Assembly (NCBI GenBank): GCA_002697625.1
Contig: NZWX01000016.1
Location: forward strand, 1-49,535
Length of the DNA: 49,535 nt
DNA from: Flavobacteriales bacterium
GTDB taxonomy: Bacteria > Bacteroidota > Bacteroidia > Flavobacteriales > BACL11
Reading direction: 5' to 3'
This document shows, piece by piece, positions 26,208 to 34,317 of the stretch; within the stretch, counting starts at the first letter, position 1; every line of letters starts with the position of its first letter. Below the pieces are notes generated by a model. It searched no databases. It was not told the origin of the DNA and was given only the letters and a program-made list of their open reading frames with translations. The position numbers were made by a program, and so were the translations under genes.

Positions 26208-26415
26208 AGAAAAACTTATAAAAGGATTAATGTGGTTATCTGGTTTTGCTATGTCTGTGTTTTTATCTGCAATAAGTTTATTTGCAGGTTTTAATAATGC
26301 AAGAAAGGCGGATGATTATACTCTATTGATCTTGGGTTTGTTTTTGATTCCTGTAATATTCTTTTTTGCTTATAAAGGGTTCAAACTTATTTTAGATTCT
26401 ATTTTTGAAAAGTAG
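26200..26415 (+). CDS. DUF6095 small membrane protein
   Basis: 71 residues from the ATG at 26200 (MDKEKLIKGLMWLSGFAMSV); an ATG 18 bases earlier would deepen the overlap with murQ and add six non-conserved residues. There are two membrane segments (about 8-28 and 42-62), with the linker NNARKADDYT. The family is found beside murQ in Flavobacteriia. The 3' end overlaps the convergent mnmD gene by 17 bases. The function is unknown. Confidence 0.8.
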   Translation: MDKEKLIKGLMWLSGFAMSVFLSAISLFAGFNNARKADDYTLLILGLFLIPVIFFFAYKGFKLILDSIFEK

Positions 26416-27061
26416 TTTTATTAGCTCTAATCATTTCTCTTTTTCCTGGAGGTCCTACTAAACTTTCTATCTCAAAACCCACAGATTGCAATGTTCGTTT
26501 TACCACCCCTTTAGCACAATAAGTAACTAAAAACCCTTCAGAACCTATTAGATTATAGCATTTTTCAAAAACTTCTTTTGTCCACATTTCTGGCTGTTTT
26601 TCAGGAGCAAATGCATCAAAGTATATAATATCAAATTTCTTTTTTAAATTAAAATTTTGTAACTTACTTTTCAACTTATGTAAAGTAAAGTTTTTAGATA
26701 TTTTAATATTTTCCTCCCAATCAGATGTGTGAAGATAGATAAATGAATCTTTATTGTAATTTGTAAGATTATAAAAGTTTAATTTAGAATAAATTTCTTT
26801 TGAAATAGGAAAAGGTTCTAAGGTGTTGTATTGTATTTTTTTCTTTTTAGAATGTATCAAAGTAAGTAGAGCGTTTAATCCTGTTCCAAATCCAATTTCA
26901 AGTATATTAAGATTTTTCTGAGTATGATGATTTAATCCATTTTTTATAAATACATGCATAGATTCTGAAATCGCTCCGTGGACCGAATGATAAGTCTCAT
27001 TTATTTTTGGAATATATAGAGAGTGAGCTCCGTCCTTTGTTATAATTATCTCTTTCTTCAA
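26399..27061 (-). CDS. mnmD: tRNA (mnm5s2U34) methyltransferase, MnmD / MnmC N-domain type
   Basis: 220 residues of the DUF752 methyltransferase family. The SAM-binding motif is ILEIGFGTGLNALLTL, with DIIYFDAFAPEKQPEMWTKE and a final VGPPGKREMIRANK. It methylates the wobble-uridine nm5 group. The oxidase half of E. coli MnmC is absent, as in stand-alone MnmD proteins. No promoter box was found upstream. Confidence 0.9.
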   Translation of the reverse strand: MKKEIIITKDGAHSLYIPKINETYHSVHGAISESMHVFIKNGLNHHTQKNLNILEIGFGTGLNALLTLIHSKKKKIQYNTLEPFPISKEIYSKLNFYNLTNYNKDSFIYLHTSDWEENIKISKNFTLHKLKSKLQNFNLKKKFDIIYFDAFAPEKQPEMWTKEVFEKCYNLIGSEGFLVTYCAKGVVKRTLQSVGFEIESLVGPPGKREMIRANKTTFQK

Positions 27062-27173
27062 TTTAATTCTTTCTTGTTTATAAAAGTAAATATAAAAGTT
27101 AATTTATCATTATTAGATTGATAGATGTTGAAAAAAATATGTGTAATCACTTAACATTTAAGTGTTTATTACG

Positions 27174-27181
27174 TAGATTTG
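27174..27181 (+). promoter_or_regulatory. -7 box (TAGATTTG) for the T9SS type-A protein at 27225
   Basis: Exact TAnnTTTG, 43 bases before the ATG. Confidence 0.5.
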
Positions 27182-27224
27182 TACAGCACCTATATTTAAT
27201 ATTACACTATAACCTTTTAAAATT

Positions 27225-28664
27225 ATGAAGAAGATATTTACTTTACTACTAGCGATTTCCCTTTGTGTTTCTGCTTACTCTACTCATTTAATGGGGGGTC
27301 AGATATCAGCAACTTATTTAAGTTCGGACTCAAATGGAATTCACTATACATTAAATTTGGATGTATATAGAGACACAATTGGAATACCTATGAACCTTAA
27401 TCAAACAGTGGATGTATATGAACTGGATTTAAGTACAGGAAGTTATAATTTTCTTTTTAGTGATTCAATTGATTTTGGTGTATCAGGTTCTATGCCGACC
27501 ATGTCATTAGTTTATGGTGTAGAGATTTATCATTTTTCAGATTCTATAGTATTTCCTACAGATGGATACTATATGATAAAATGGGATGATTGCTGTAGGA
27601 ATGGAGCTATTATAAATATGGTCAGTCCTCTAACTGAAGACATGACATTTATAACTTATGTAAATGTTAATAGTTCGGACCCTAATTCATCTCCTACATA
27701 TTTAGCTCCTCCAGTTATATATTTACCAGCAAACAATGTTTGGCAGTATAATCCTCTTCCATTTGATCCGGATGGAGATTCTTTAGTTTGGAATTTATCA
27801 GTTCCTCTTTCTGGAACCGGACTAGTAACGGGATATGAGAGTTTAGATGATACAGTTTTGTATTCTAATACTACAGGTATTTTCTCTATGGACTCAGTTA
27901 CAGGTCAAATAACATGGAGTCCTAAAATGGTTGGGAATTTTGTGGTGTCTTTTGCAATTGAGGAGTATAGAAATGGAGTTTTAGTAGGAGCTATGAGTAG
28001 AGATATGCAGTTTGTAGTTATTCCTGATACAACTAATGCATTTCCTATGATTTCTAATATTAATAATGTTCCTACCAATTCAATGGGTTATCCATATGTT
28101 AAAATAAACCCAGGTCAAAACTATCAACTCCATTTACTTGCTTCTGATCCAGATCTAAATGATGTAGTATCTTTGCAAGCTTTTGGAGAGTCTTTTAGTC
28201 AAACAACTACATTATCTGATTTTCTTGTGACACCTACAGGAAATGGAAATGAAATAAACGGAAAATTTTCTTGGATTCCAGATATTTCTGATGTTAGAGA
28301 ATCCCCATATATAGTTGTATTTAGAACCTCGGATGGGCAGTTTTATTTTGATGAAACAATTCAGTTTGAGGTCACTTTATCTACAGAATTGGCAAATGTA
28401 AATGGATGTCATATTTCTGAAATATATCCTAATCCGGCAGATAATAGATTATATACACCTGTCTCTTTAGATAAATCGGAAACAATATCTATAGAGGTGT
28501 ATAATGTATTAGGTGTAAAGCAACAAGATGAGATCTTAGATTTATCTGTTGGAAGTCATTTAATCGTAAAAGAACTTGACTTAAATTCAGGTCAGTATTT
28601 AATCGTGTTTAAAAACTCTAAAGGATTAATTTTATCTACTCAACAACTAGTTGTTGTAAAGTAA
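27225..28664 (+). CDS. Secreted cell-surface protein with T9SS type-A sorting domain
   Basis: 479 residues. A signal peptide ends near residue 19; the mature start THLMGGQISATYL is typical of large flavobacterial surface proteins. Repeating cadherin/Ig-like beta segments occur (PFDPDGDSLVWNLSVPL, TGQITWSPKMVGNFVVSFA, LLASDPDLNDVVSL, NGKFSWIPDISDVRESPYI). The last ~75 residues are a type-A sorting domain: 'ISEIYPNPADNRLYTPV', 'ISIEVYNVLGVKQQDE' and 'LDLNSGQYLIVFKNSKG'. There is no catalytic signature; a structural or adhesive surface role is likely. A strong terminator follows. Confidence 0.9.
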   Translation: MKKIFTLLLAISLCVSAYSTHLMGGQISATYLSSDSNGIHYTLNLDVYRDTIGIPMNLNQTVDVYELDLSTGSYNFLFSDSIDFGVSGSMPTMSLVYGVEIYHFSDSIVFPTDGYYMIKWDDCCRNGAIINMVSPLTEDMTFITYVNVNSSDPNSSPTYLAPPVIYLPANNVWQYNPLPFDPDGDSLVWNLSVPLSGTGLVTGYESLDDTVLYSNTTGIFSMDSVTGQITWSPKMVGNFVVSFAIEEYRNGVLVGAMSRDMQFVVIPDTTNAFPMISNINNVPTNSMGYPYVKINPGQNYQLHLLASDPDLNDVVSLQAFGESFSQTTTLSDFLVTPTGNGNEINGKFSWIPDISDVRESPYIVVFRTSDGQFYFDETIQFEVTLSTELANVNGCHISEIYPNPADNRLYTPVSLDKSETISIEVYNVLGVKQQDEILDLSVGSHLIVKELDLNSGQYLIVFKNSKGLILSTQQLVVVK

Positions 28665-28689
28665 CTCTTATAAAATAGATTTTATTAAT

Positions 28690-28716
28690 GAGGGGGAGTT
28701 TTCCCCCTCTTTTTTT
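28690..28716 (+). terminator. Strong Rho-independent terminator
   Basis: A perfect 8-bp stem GAGGGGGA / TCCCCCTC (28690-28697 and 28702-28709) with loop GTTT is followed by seven T residues. It ends the gene at 27225 and is followed at once by the ilvE promoter. Confidence 0.95.
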
Positions 28717-28717
28717 G

Positions 28718-28725
28718 TATTTTTG
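28718..28725 (+). promoter_or_regulatory. -7 box (TATTTTTG) for ilvE
   Basis: Exact TAnnTTTG two bases after the terminator T-run and 32 bases before the ilvE ATG. The transcript should begin close to 28730. Confidence 0.55.
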
Positions 28726-28757
28726 CAAAAATGAAAATCCTTAAAAAGAGAAGATAA

Positions 28758-29804
28758 ATGAAGATTTCAAGATGTACTAACTCAAGGATACAAACAACAG
28801 ACTTTAAAAACTTAAAATTTGGAACAGTTTTTTCTGACCATATGCTTATATGTAGATATGAATATGGCAAGTGGGGAGAGGTAGAGATAAGACCATATGG
28901 ACCTATTGAGATGAATCCTGGCACACAGATTCTACATTACGGACAAGCTGTGTTTGAGGGTATGAAGGCATTTAAAAATGATAAAGATGAAGTCCTAGTA
29001 TTTAGAAAAGAAGAGAATTTTAAGCGATTAAACAAATCGGCGATTCGTTTATCTATTCCTGAAATACCAAGAGATGTTTTCATGAATGGATTAAATAATT
29101 TATTATCTTTAGACTCCCAATGGTGTAGTAAAGAAGAAGGATATTCCTTATATATTCGTCCTTTTATTTTTGCTTCCGGAGAGTGTATAAAAGCTTCATC
29201 ATCAGAGGAATTTACGTTTATTATCATCACTTCACCAACCACAAAGTACTATCCAGGAGAAATAAATGTTGTAATAGAAGAACATTACACTCGAGCAGCT
29301 AGAGGTGGGGTAGGTTCTGTAAAGGCAGCAGGAAATTATGCCGCTTCTTTTTATCCCACAAAACAAGCAAATGCTAAGGGTTTTCAGCAAGTTATCTGGA
29401 CAGACGCAGAACATCATAAATTTATTGAGGAATCTGGAACCATGAATATTTGGTTCAGAATTGGGGATAAACTCATTACCCCATCTTTGTCGGATAGTAT
29501 TTTGGGAGGAATTACTAGGGATAGTGTTATTACATTAGCTAAAGATAATGGAATAGTGGTTGAAGAGAGAAGAATCTTAGTTTCTGAAATCATACAATCT
29601 TATAATAACGGAAATTTAAAGGAATCTTTTGGTACAGGGACAGCTGTAGCTGTAACCCCCATTAATTCTATTACATTTAAAGAAGAGAGAATTACAATAC
29701 CATCTCAGAAAGATTCGTTTGCTATTATGCTAAAAAAACAATTGCAAGGAATACAGAAAGGAAAGATAGACGATAAATATAATTGGAACTCGTTAGTTTC
29801 CTAA
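28758..29804 (+). CDS. ilvE: Branched-chain amino-acid aminotransferase
   Basis: 348 residues. It interconverts Val, Leu and Ile with their 2-oxoacids. Signatures: FGTVFSDHMLICRYEYGKWG at the N-terminus, ILHYGQAVFEGMKAFK, the pyridoxal-phosphate lysine region GSVKAAGNYAASFYPT (Lys 189), EESGTMNIWFRIG and SDSILGGITRDSV. It is transcribed alone. An in-frame 8-codon ORF (28731-28757) ends directly before the start. The stop overlaps the convergent GNAT gene by 4 bases. Confidence 0.96.
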   Translation: MKISRCTNSRIQTTDFKNLKFGTVFSDHMLICRYEYGKWGEVEIRPYGPIEMNPGTQILHYGQAVFEGMKAFKNDKDEVLVFRKEENFKRLNKSAIRLSIPEIPRDVFMNGLNNLLSLDSQWCSKEEGYSLYIRPFIFASGECIKASSSEEFTFIIITSPTTKYYPGEINVVIEEHYTRAARGGVGSVKAAGNYAASFYPTKQANAKGFQQVIWTDAEHHKFIEESGTMNIWFRIGDKLITPSLSDSILGGITRDSVITLAKDNGIVVEERRILVSEIIQSYNNGNLKESFGTGTAVAVTPINSITFKEERITIPSQKDSFAIMLKKQLQGIQKGKIDDKYNWNSLVS

Positions 29805-30229
29805 TTTTTATTAAGATTCATTTTGTAGTGTTGTATTCCAGCTTCTTCAAATTGTACCCCTTCTTTTATAAACCCAAGTTTTTCGTAAAAAGGAATAACT
29901 TCTACTTGTGCATGCATATATATTAATCCCCTATAATCTGAAAGATCATTTAAAATTGATTCTAATATCTTACGCCCTAATCCTTTACCTCTTTCTGACT
30001 CTAAAACAGCAAAACGTTCTAGTTTGTACCCTTTTTCTGTTTTTCTGTGTCGTGCAGTTGCTTTTGGAATCTTATCAATTGTAAGTAGAAAATGAGTTGA
30101 CTCTTCTTCAAATTCCCATTCCAGTTCTTCAGGACAATTTTGCCCAAGAACAAAAACTTCATATCTGATTTTATGAGCCTTTTCCATTAGTTCTGTTTCT
30201 GGAAATAAAAATTTTTTAATCTTTATCAT
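29801..30229 (-). CDS. GNAT-family N-acetyltransferase
   Basis: 142 residues. Motif A for acetyl-CoA binding is ERGKGLGRKILESIL; before it are ATARHRKTEKGYKLERFAVL and after it FYEKLGFIKEG. It resembles ElaA/YjcF-type acetyltransferases of unknown substrate. Convergent with ilvE; divergent from the YceI gene. Confidence 0.88.
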   Translation of the reverse strand: MIKIKKFLFPETELMEKAHKIRYEVFVLGQNCPEELEWEFEEESTHFLLTIDKIPKATARHRKTEKGYKLERFAVLESERGKGLGRKILESILNDLSDYRGLIYMHAQVEVIPFYEKLGFIKEGVQFEEAGIQHYKMNLNKN

Positions 30230-30256
30230 TTTATATATTTATGATGTAAAAATATG

Positions 30257-30264
30257 TATTTTTG
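30257..30264 (+). promoter_or_regulatory. -7 box (TATTTTTG) for the YceI gene
   Basis: Exact TAnnTTTG, 25 bases before the ATG at 30290. Confidence 0.55.
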
Positions 30265-30289
30265 TATCTAAATACAAAATATTAAACAA

Positions 30290-30871
30290 ATGAAAAAAAT
30301 ATTATTTTTATTTACAGCAATTTTATTAATGTCTTTTACATCTGCTCATCAAGATCATATAAATGTTAATACAGAGGCTTCTACGGTGAAATGGATAGGT
30401 GCAAAAATGACAGAGTCTCATAATGGAGATATTAAAATTAAATCAGGTAAATTAGTTTTAGATCATGGTAGGTTAGTGGGTGGTGAGTTTGTTATTGATA
30501 TGGCAACTATAAACACGCTTGATATGTCAGAAAAATATAATGAGAAACTAAATTCGCATTTAAGGAATGAGGATTTTTTTAATGTCAAGAAATTTCCGAC
30601 CGCTAAACTTAGTATTACTGATCTTCAACTAACTGAAAGAACTAAGTATGAGATTACTGCAGATTTAACGATTAAAGGAAAAACACATTCAATTACTTTT
30701 AATGCAGATGTTAAGATTCAAGGCAATGCTTATCTGGCTACTGCTAATTTTAAGATTGATAGAACCAAATGGGATATTAAATATAAATCAGGTAACTTCT
30801 TTCAAGATCTTGGTGATAAAGCTATTCTTGATGAGATTGAATTTGACATATTCCTATTGTCGGTTAAATAA
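30290..30871 (+). CDS. YceI-family periplasmic protein
   Basis: 193 residues with a signal peptide (MKKILFLFTAILLMSFTSA). The lipocalin-like family signatures are STVKWIGAKMTESHNGDIKI, GGEFVIDMATINTLDM, HLRNEDFFNVKKFPTAKLSI and TADLTIKGKTHSITF. Family members bind isoprenoid-like lipids in a beta barrel; the ligand here is unknown. Confidence 0.92.
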   Translation: MKKILFLFTAILLMSFTSAHQDHINVNTEASTVKWIGAKMTESHNGDIKIKSGKLVLDHGRLVGGEFVIDMATINTLDMSEKYNEKLNSHLRNEDFFNVKKFPTAKLSITDLQLTERTKYEITADLTIKGKTHSITFNADVKIQGNAYLATANFKIDRTKWDIKYKSGNFFQDLGDKAILDEIEFDIFLLSVK

Positions 30872-30902
30872 ATACAGTTATAAAAAATATAATTTCCTTA
30901 GT

Positions 30903-30929
30903 AAACCTTTCCTTTTTCAATAAGGTTTT
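30903..30929 (+). terminator. Possible weak terminator after the YceI gene
   Basis: A 7-bp inverted repeat AAACCTT / AAGGTTT (30903-30909 and 30922-30928) has a 12-base loop, but only one further T follows. It could end YceI transcription before the hypothetical gene at 30951. Confidence 0.3.
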
Positions 30930-30950
30930 GATATTTGAAGAAAAATATTT

Positions 30951-31355
30951 ATGAAAAAGATTTTTATTTTATTTAGTATATTTCTTACGTTAAATTCCTT
31001 CTCACAGGTAGAGAATGGAATTATAAATTCAAGATACATGGAAATATATAAGTACAATACATATACAGATAAGTTTGAATTATCAACTAAGGACTGGGTA
31101 AACACAATGATTAATTTTCAAGAGGATTATTACACTATAATTATTGAAGATGGAGAACCTAGTAAGGTTTATTGGGAATTCTATGAAAGAAATGATAAGG
31201 GTGAAGACATTTACTATACTCAAACAGAAAGAAAATTCATCATTAATTATGACGAACAAGAAATTAAATTTTATTCAGATTATAATGAGTATGAAGAGAT
31301 TTATACTCAAATCATAGTATTAAGTAAAATATCTAAATATAACCCTGATGAATAA
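30951..31355 (+). CDS. Hypothetical secreted protein
   Basis: 134 residues with a signal peptide (MKKIFILFSIFLTLNSFSQ). The mature part is rich in Tyr, Glu and Ile with alternating beta-strand pattern (YYTIIIEDGEPSKVYWEFYE, EQEIKFYSDYNEYEEIYTQI). I do not recognise it. No promoter box was seen. The 3' end overlaps the convergent ATP-grasp gene by 23 bases. The signal peptide and A-rich leader support a real gene. Confidence 0.7.
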   Translation: MKKIFILFSIFLTLNSFSQVENGIINSRYMEIYKYNTYTDKFELSTKDWVNTMINFQEDYYTIIIEDGEPSKVYWEFYERNDKGEDIYYTQTERKFIINYDEQEIKFYSDYNEYEEIYTQIIVLSKISKYNPDE

Positions 31356-32235
31356 TTGATATTTCTTCAGATAATTTAATAACACTTTCTTTACAATTTC
31401 TAAACCATAGTTCTGGTTCAATTAACTCTAATTCACTTAATGAAGGTTTATTGTTATTATCATAAACAATATCAACTCTAGCGTAAATAGGGGAGAATGG
31501 ACTTTTTATAATACAGTTTTTAGCAAAAACAATCTCTTCTTTTGTGGCATGATATTCTTCCACTATACCACCATGATCATCTTGTACTCGGAAATCCCCC
31601 TTTTTAGCAATCTTTTTCACTGCATGAGTATATTGTCCTCCAATCATTATGAGTGAAATCTCTCCTTTTGTTATAATATTTGTTAAAAATTCCTGAAACA
31701 ACATACCTTCTGAAAGTGTCAATTTCTTAAATATATCTTCCTTTTCTTTACAATTTTCCTGGTTTATTCGGTAGGTGTGTCTAGCAGCTCCAGAAATAGC
31801 AGGTTTTATTACTGCTTCTTTCCATTGTGTTTTTTCAAATAGTTCAGATAATAGTATTGTGTCTCCTTGTTCAATAAATAGAGTAGGAGCAATATTTATT
31901 CCATTTCTTTCTAAATCTTTTAGATAATGTTTGTCAATATTCCAATTAATTATTTCTGCAGAGTTTATAAAATTAGTCTTATGTTTTGTTTTTTCCATCC
32001 ATGTAAAAAACTCATCAAATCTTTCGAAATAATCCCATGTTGTTCTGAAAATAGCGAATCTTGTTTTATTCCAATCAAAATCTTTATCCGCCCAATCCTT
32101 TTTGCAGACTTTTAGACCTTTATCTTCTAATGAAGTTTTAAGTAGTCTGTCTTCTAATAAGACTTGGTCGATATACCAATTCGTCTCTGATGGGTTTATG
32201 TATCTATTATCGGTTAGAATTACAATATCAAACAT
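31333..32235 (-). CDS. ATP-grasp ligase, DcsG/RimK-like
   Basis: 300 residues. ATP-grasp features are visible: AVIKPAISGAARHTYRI, LFQEFLTNIITKGEISLIMI, then the metal-binding end YARVDIVYDNNNKPSLSEL and ELIEPELWFRNC. The layout is like prokaryotic glutathione-synthetase-type enzymes such as DcsG. It should join a carboxylate to an amine using ATP; the substrate is unknown. It is the third gene of a tightly coupled operon (YbjQ, 34-aa peptide, ATP-grasp), and its ATG overlaps the preceding stop as TAATG. Confidence 0.87.
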   Translation of the reverse strand: MFDIVILTDNRYINPSETNWYIDQVLLEDRLLKTSLEDKGLKVCKKDWADKDFDWNKTRFAIFRTTWDYFERFDEFFTWMEKTKHKTNFINSAEIINWNIDKHYLKDLERNGINIAPTLFIEQGDTILLSELFEKTQWKEAVIKPAISGAARHTYRINQENCKEKEDIFKKLTLSEGMLFQEFLTNIITKGEISLIMIGGQYTHAVKKIAKKGDFRVQDDHGGIVEEYHATKEEIVFAKNCIIKSPFSPIYARVDIVYDNNNKPSLSELELIEPELWFRNCKESVIKLSEEISIIHQGYI

Positions 32236-32339
32236 TAATTGTCTCTATCTTCAAAATTTTCTTTTCTTTTTTCTTCTAATCGATGAAAAATCAAATAGAC
32301 TATGAGAGTGATAAAAATAAGAATAGATAAGAATTCCAT
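32235..32339 (-). CDS. 34-residue single-span membrane peptide
   Basis: A short gene between ybjQ and the ATP-grasp gene. The translation starts MEFLSILIFITLIVYLIFHR, a membrane helix, and ends LEEKRKENFEDRDN, a charged cytoplasmic-type tail. Both ends overlap neighbours as TAATG: the ybjQ stop overlaps its start, and its own stop overlaps the ATP-grasp start. This arrangement strongly supports translation. No family is recognised; it could be a membrane anchor, a small regulator or, more speculatively, a ligase substrate. Confidence 0.7.
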   Translation of the reverse strand: MEFLSILIFITLIVYLIFHRLEEKRKENFEDRDN

Positions 32340-32653
32340 TATTTTAATTTTACAGCAGTTCCGTAAGTTAGGATTTCTGCGGTTCCCTGCATAATCATTG
32401 CAGTTGTCATTCTTATATTGATAACTGCGTCTGCCCCCATTTTTTTGGCATCATCTTTCATTCTTTGTATTGCTTGTTCTCTACTTTCTGCTTGAAGTCT
32501 AGTGTATTCTGATATTTCTCCTCCTACAATGTTTTTTAATCCTGCAAAAATATCTCTCCCAATATTTCTTGCTCTCACTGTACTTCCTCTTGCTACACCT
32601 AATATTTCTACTACTTCTTTGTTGGGAATTGTGTCTGTTGTTGTAATTATCAT
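32339..32653 (-). CDS. YbjQ/UPF0145-family protein
   Basis: 104 residues. Family signatures: EVVEILGVARGSTVRARNIG, FAGLKNIVGGEISEYTRLQA and AKKMGADAVINIRMTTAMI. It forms pentamers in known structures and is called a heavy-metal-binding domain, though the role is unsettled. It is first in the operon with the membrane peptide and the ATP-grasp ligase. Confidence 0.93.
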   Translation of the reverse strand: MIITTTDTIPNKEVVEILGVARGSTVRARNIGRDIFAGLKNIVGGEISEYTRLQAESREQAIQRMKDDAKKMGADAVINIRMTTAMIMQGTAEILTYGTAVKLK

Positions 32654-32735
32654 TATATATTTTTTATTTTTCTAAGGTTATTATTTTTTTCTTCAGTACC
32701 ATCACACATAGTAAAATCAATAGTATTTTTTCATT

Positions 32736-34274
32736 TTATTCAATAATTATTCTTTTATCTATTTTCTCGTTCTCAAATATATTAAATAATATTTTATTAT
32801 TTCTTGGATGAATCTCTCTACCTATTATGTCTACGGAATGAATACTTTTTTGCTGCGTTGTATTTTTATTTTCAACTCCTACATAGTTTAATGGAACTAA
32901 TTGAATATCTTCTATAGTTGTTGCATTATTTAATACAGAAACATTAATTTTTTTCGAGTGGTATCCACTTTTACTAAATGTTACTTCATAATTACCTTGA
33001 TATAAATATCTATGATAATTTCCAATTGGAAGATTAGAATATACATGAGAACTATCTGTATCATGCCAATTAACTTCCACTTTAGCTATTAAAGGGTTAC
33101 TAGTAATACTGTCCGTTACAATTCCTCTTAATCCGAATAAAGATTGTTCCATATAATTTAGAAGGGAGGGATAGTTTGCATCCCATAAGTCTGGTAAATC
33201 ATTCGGATCTGGTATTTTGTCATTAGATAGTTCAAGAGTAAATTCCCTACAATACTTGAAGTAATTCATGTAGTCTTGTCTTCCTCCATCGACTTCATAC
33301 CAATCCCATCCATTTGTGACTCCATCATTTAAGTAATCAAAATACCCACTTCCGCTATTTGCTTGACAACTGTCAGCATATTCTGTAGAAACGTATTGCC
33401 ACCAAACGTGATCGGCTGTAAGATTGCTCCAAGTATCCCATGGATAATTACATACTTCCACACCTCCATGCATGTTTGCAGCCATATTAAAGTTTATAGA
33501 ATCGGTAAGTCCTAAAAAAATATTTGTCTCTTCTTGATATGGATTTCCATCAGGATGTGGTCCATCTTCTGGATCTGGATAGTTTCTATTTAAATCTACC
33601 CAATTTGCATTATATCTCACAGCAGACCATACATTTTGATTTCCTCCGTAATATGCTCCATCTGGATTTGCAAGAGGGTTTATCCAAATATCTATATTAT
33701 TTACCAAAGAAGTTAATCTAGCATTATTTCCATATCCATTTAAAATATAGTCAATTAATCTTAAACTAAGAATATAACCAGCTAATTCATCTCCATGCAT
33801 AGAAGAGGTGTATAAAAATGAGGGTTCATTTTCTTTCTTACCAACATTATTTGAAATTTGAACAATTAATATTTCTCTTCCTGAATTTAAAGTGCCTAGA
33901 TGATGTAATTTGCATATATCAGGAAATGAATCTGAAAATGCAGTCATCATATTTACATATTGTTGATAAGTAGGGTAGTAATTCCAAGAAGATTTATTTC
34001 CATTTTTAAAATTCAGAACTTTTTTTTCTATGATGTTGTAATTTATATTCAATTTTAAAAATTTTTCAAACTCTTTTTTATTTGCATAAGCAAATGCTAG
34101 TTCAGAATTTGTTTTGTGATCAATAGAAATAATATCAGAAATATGATTTAATTGTGATTTGTTTTCATATTCAAAAGAAAAATACACTTCTCCTCTATTA
34201 GAAAATATTTCATCAATATTCTGAGAGCAACAAAATATAGGAATGAGTATTAGAAAGAGTATTTTTTTTATCAT
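32736..34274 (-). CDS. Secreted M14-family zinc carboxypeptidase with degenerate T9SS tail
   Basis: 512 residues. After a signal peptide (MIKKILFLILIPIFCCS) and a propeptide-like region, the peptidase domain (about 105-385) has the zinc ligands in SSMHGDELAGYIL, NPLANPDG, WVDLNRNYPDPEDGPH, AANMHGGVEV and the catalytic Glu in CREFTLELSND. A carboxypeptidase-regulatory-like beta domain follows (FGLRGIVTDSITSNPLIAKV). The last ~34 residues (VDIIGREIHPRN, KIDKRIIIE) resemble a short T9SS tail. It digests peptides outside the cell. It lies 43 bases after the C1 peptidase gene and is probably co-transcribed. Confidence 0.92.
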   Translation of the reverse strand: MIKKILFLILIPIFCCSQNIDEIFSNRGEVYFSFEYENKSQLNHISDIISIDHKTNSELAFAYANKKEFEKFLKLNINYNIIEKKVLNFKNGNKSSWNYYPTYQQYVNMMTAFSDSFPDICKLHHLGTLNSGREILIVQISNNVGKKENEPSFLYTSSMHGDELAGYILSLRLIDYILNGYGNNARLTSLVNNIDIWINPLANPDGAYYGGNQNVWSAVRYNANWVDLNRNYPDPEDGPHPDGNPYQEETNIFLGLTDSINFNMAANMHGGVEVCNYPWDTWSNLTADHVWWQYVSTEYADSCQANSGSGYFDYLNDGVTNGWDWYEVDGGRQDYMNYFKYCREFTLELSNDKIPDPNDLPDLWDANYPSLLNYMEQSLFGLRGIVTDSITSNPLIAKVEVNWHDTDSSHVYSNLPIGNYHRYLYQGNYEVTFSKSGYHSKKINVSVLNNATTIEDIQLVPLNYVGVENKNTTQQKSIHSVDIIGREIHPRNNKILFNIFENEKIDKRIIIE

Positions 34275-34317
34275 TTTTTTATTTATAGTAAACTAAAAAA
34301 GCAGAATTGTTTTCTCA

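Noticed and set aside
30702..30923. 73-codon frame overlapping the YceI end
   Set aside because: It is the shifted frame of the conserved YceI domain and has no independent start signal.
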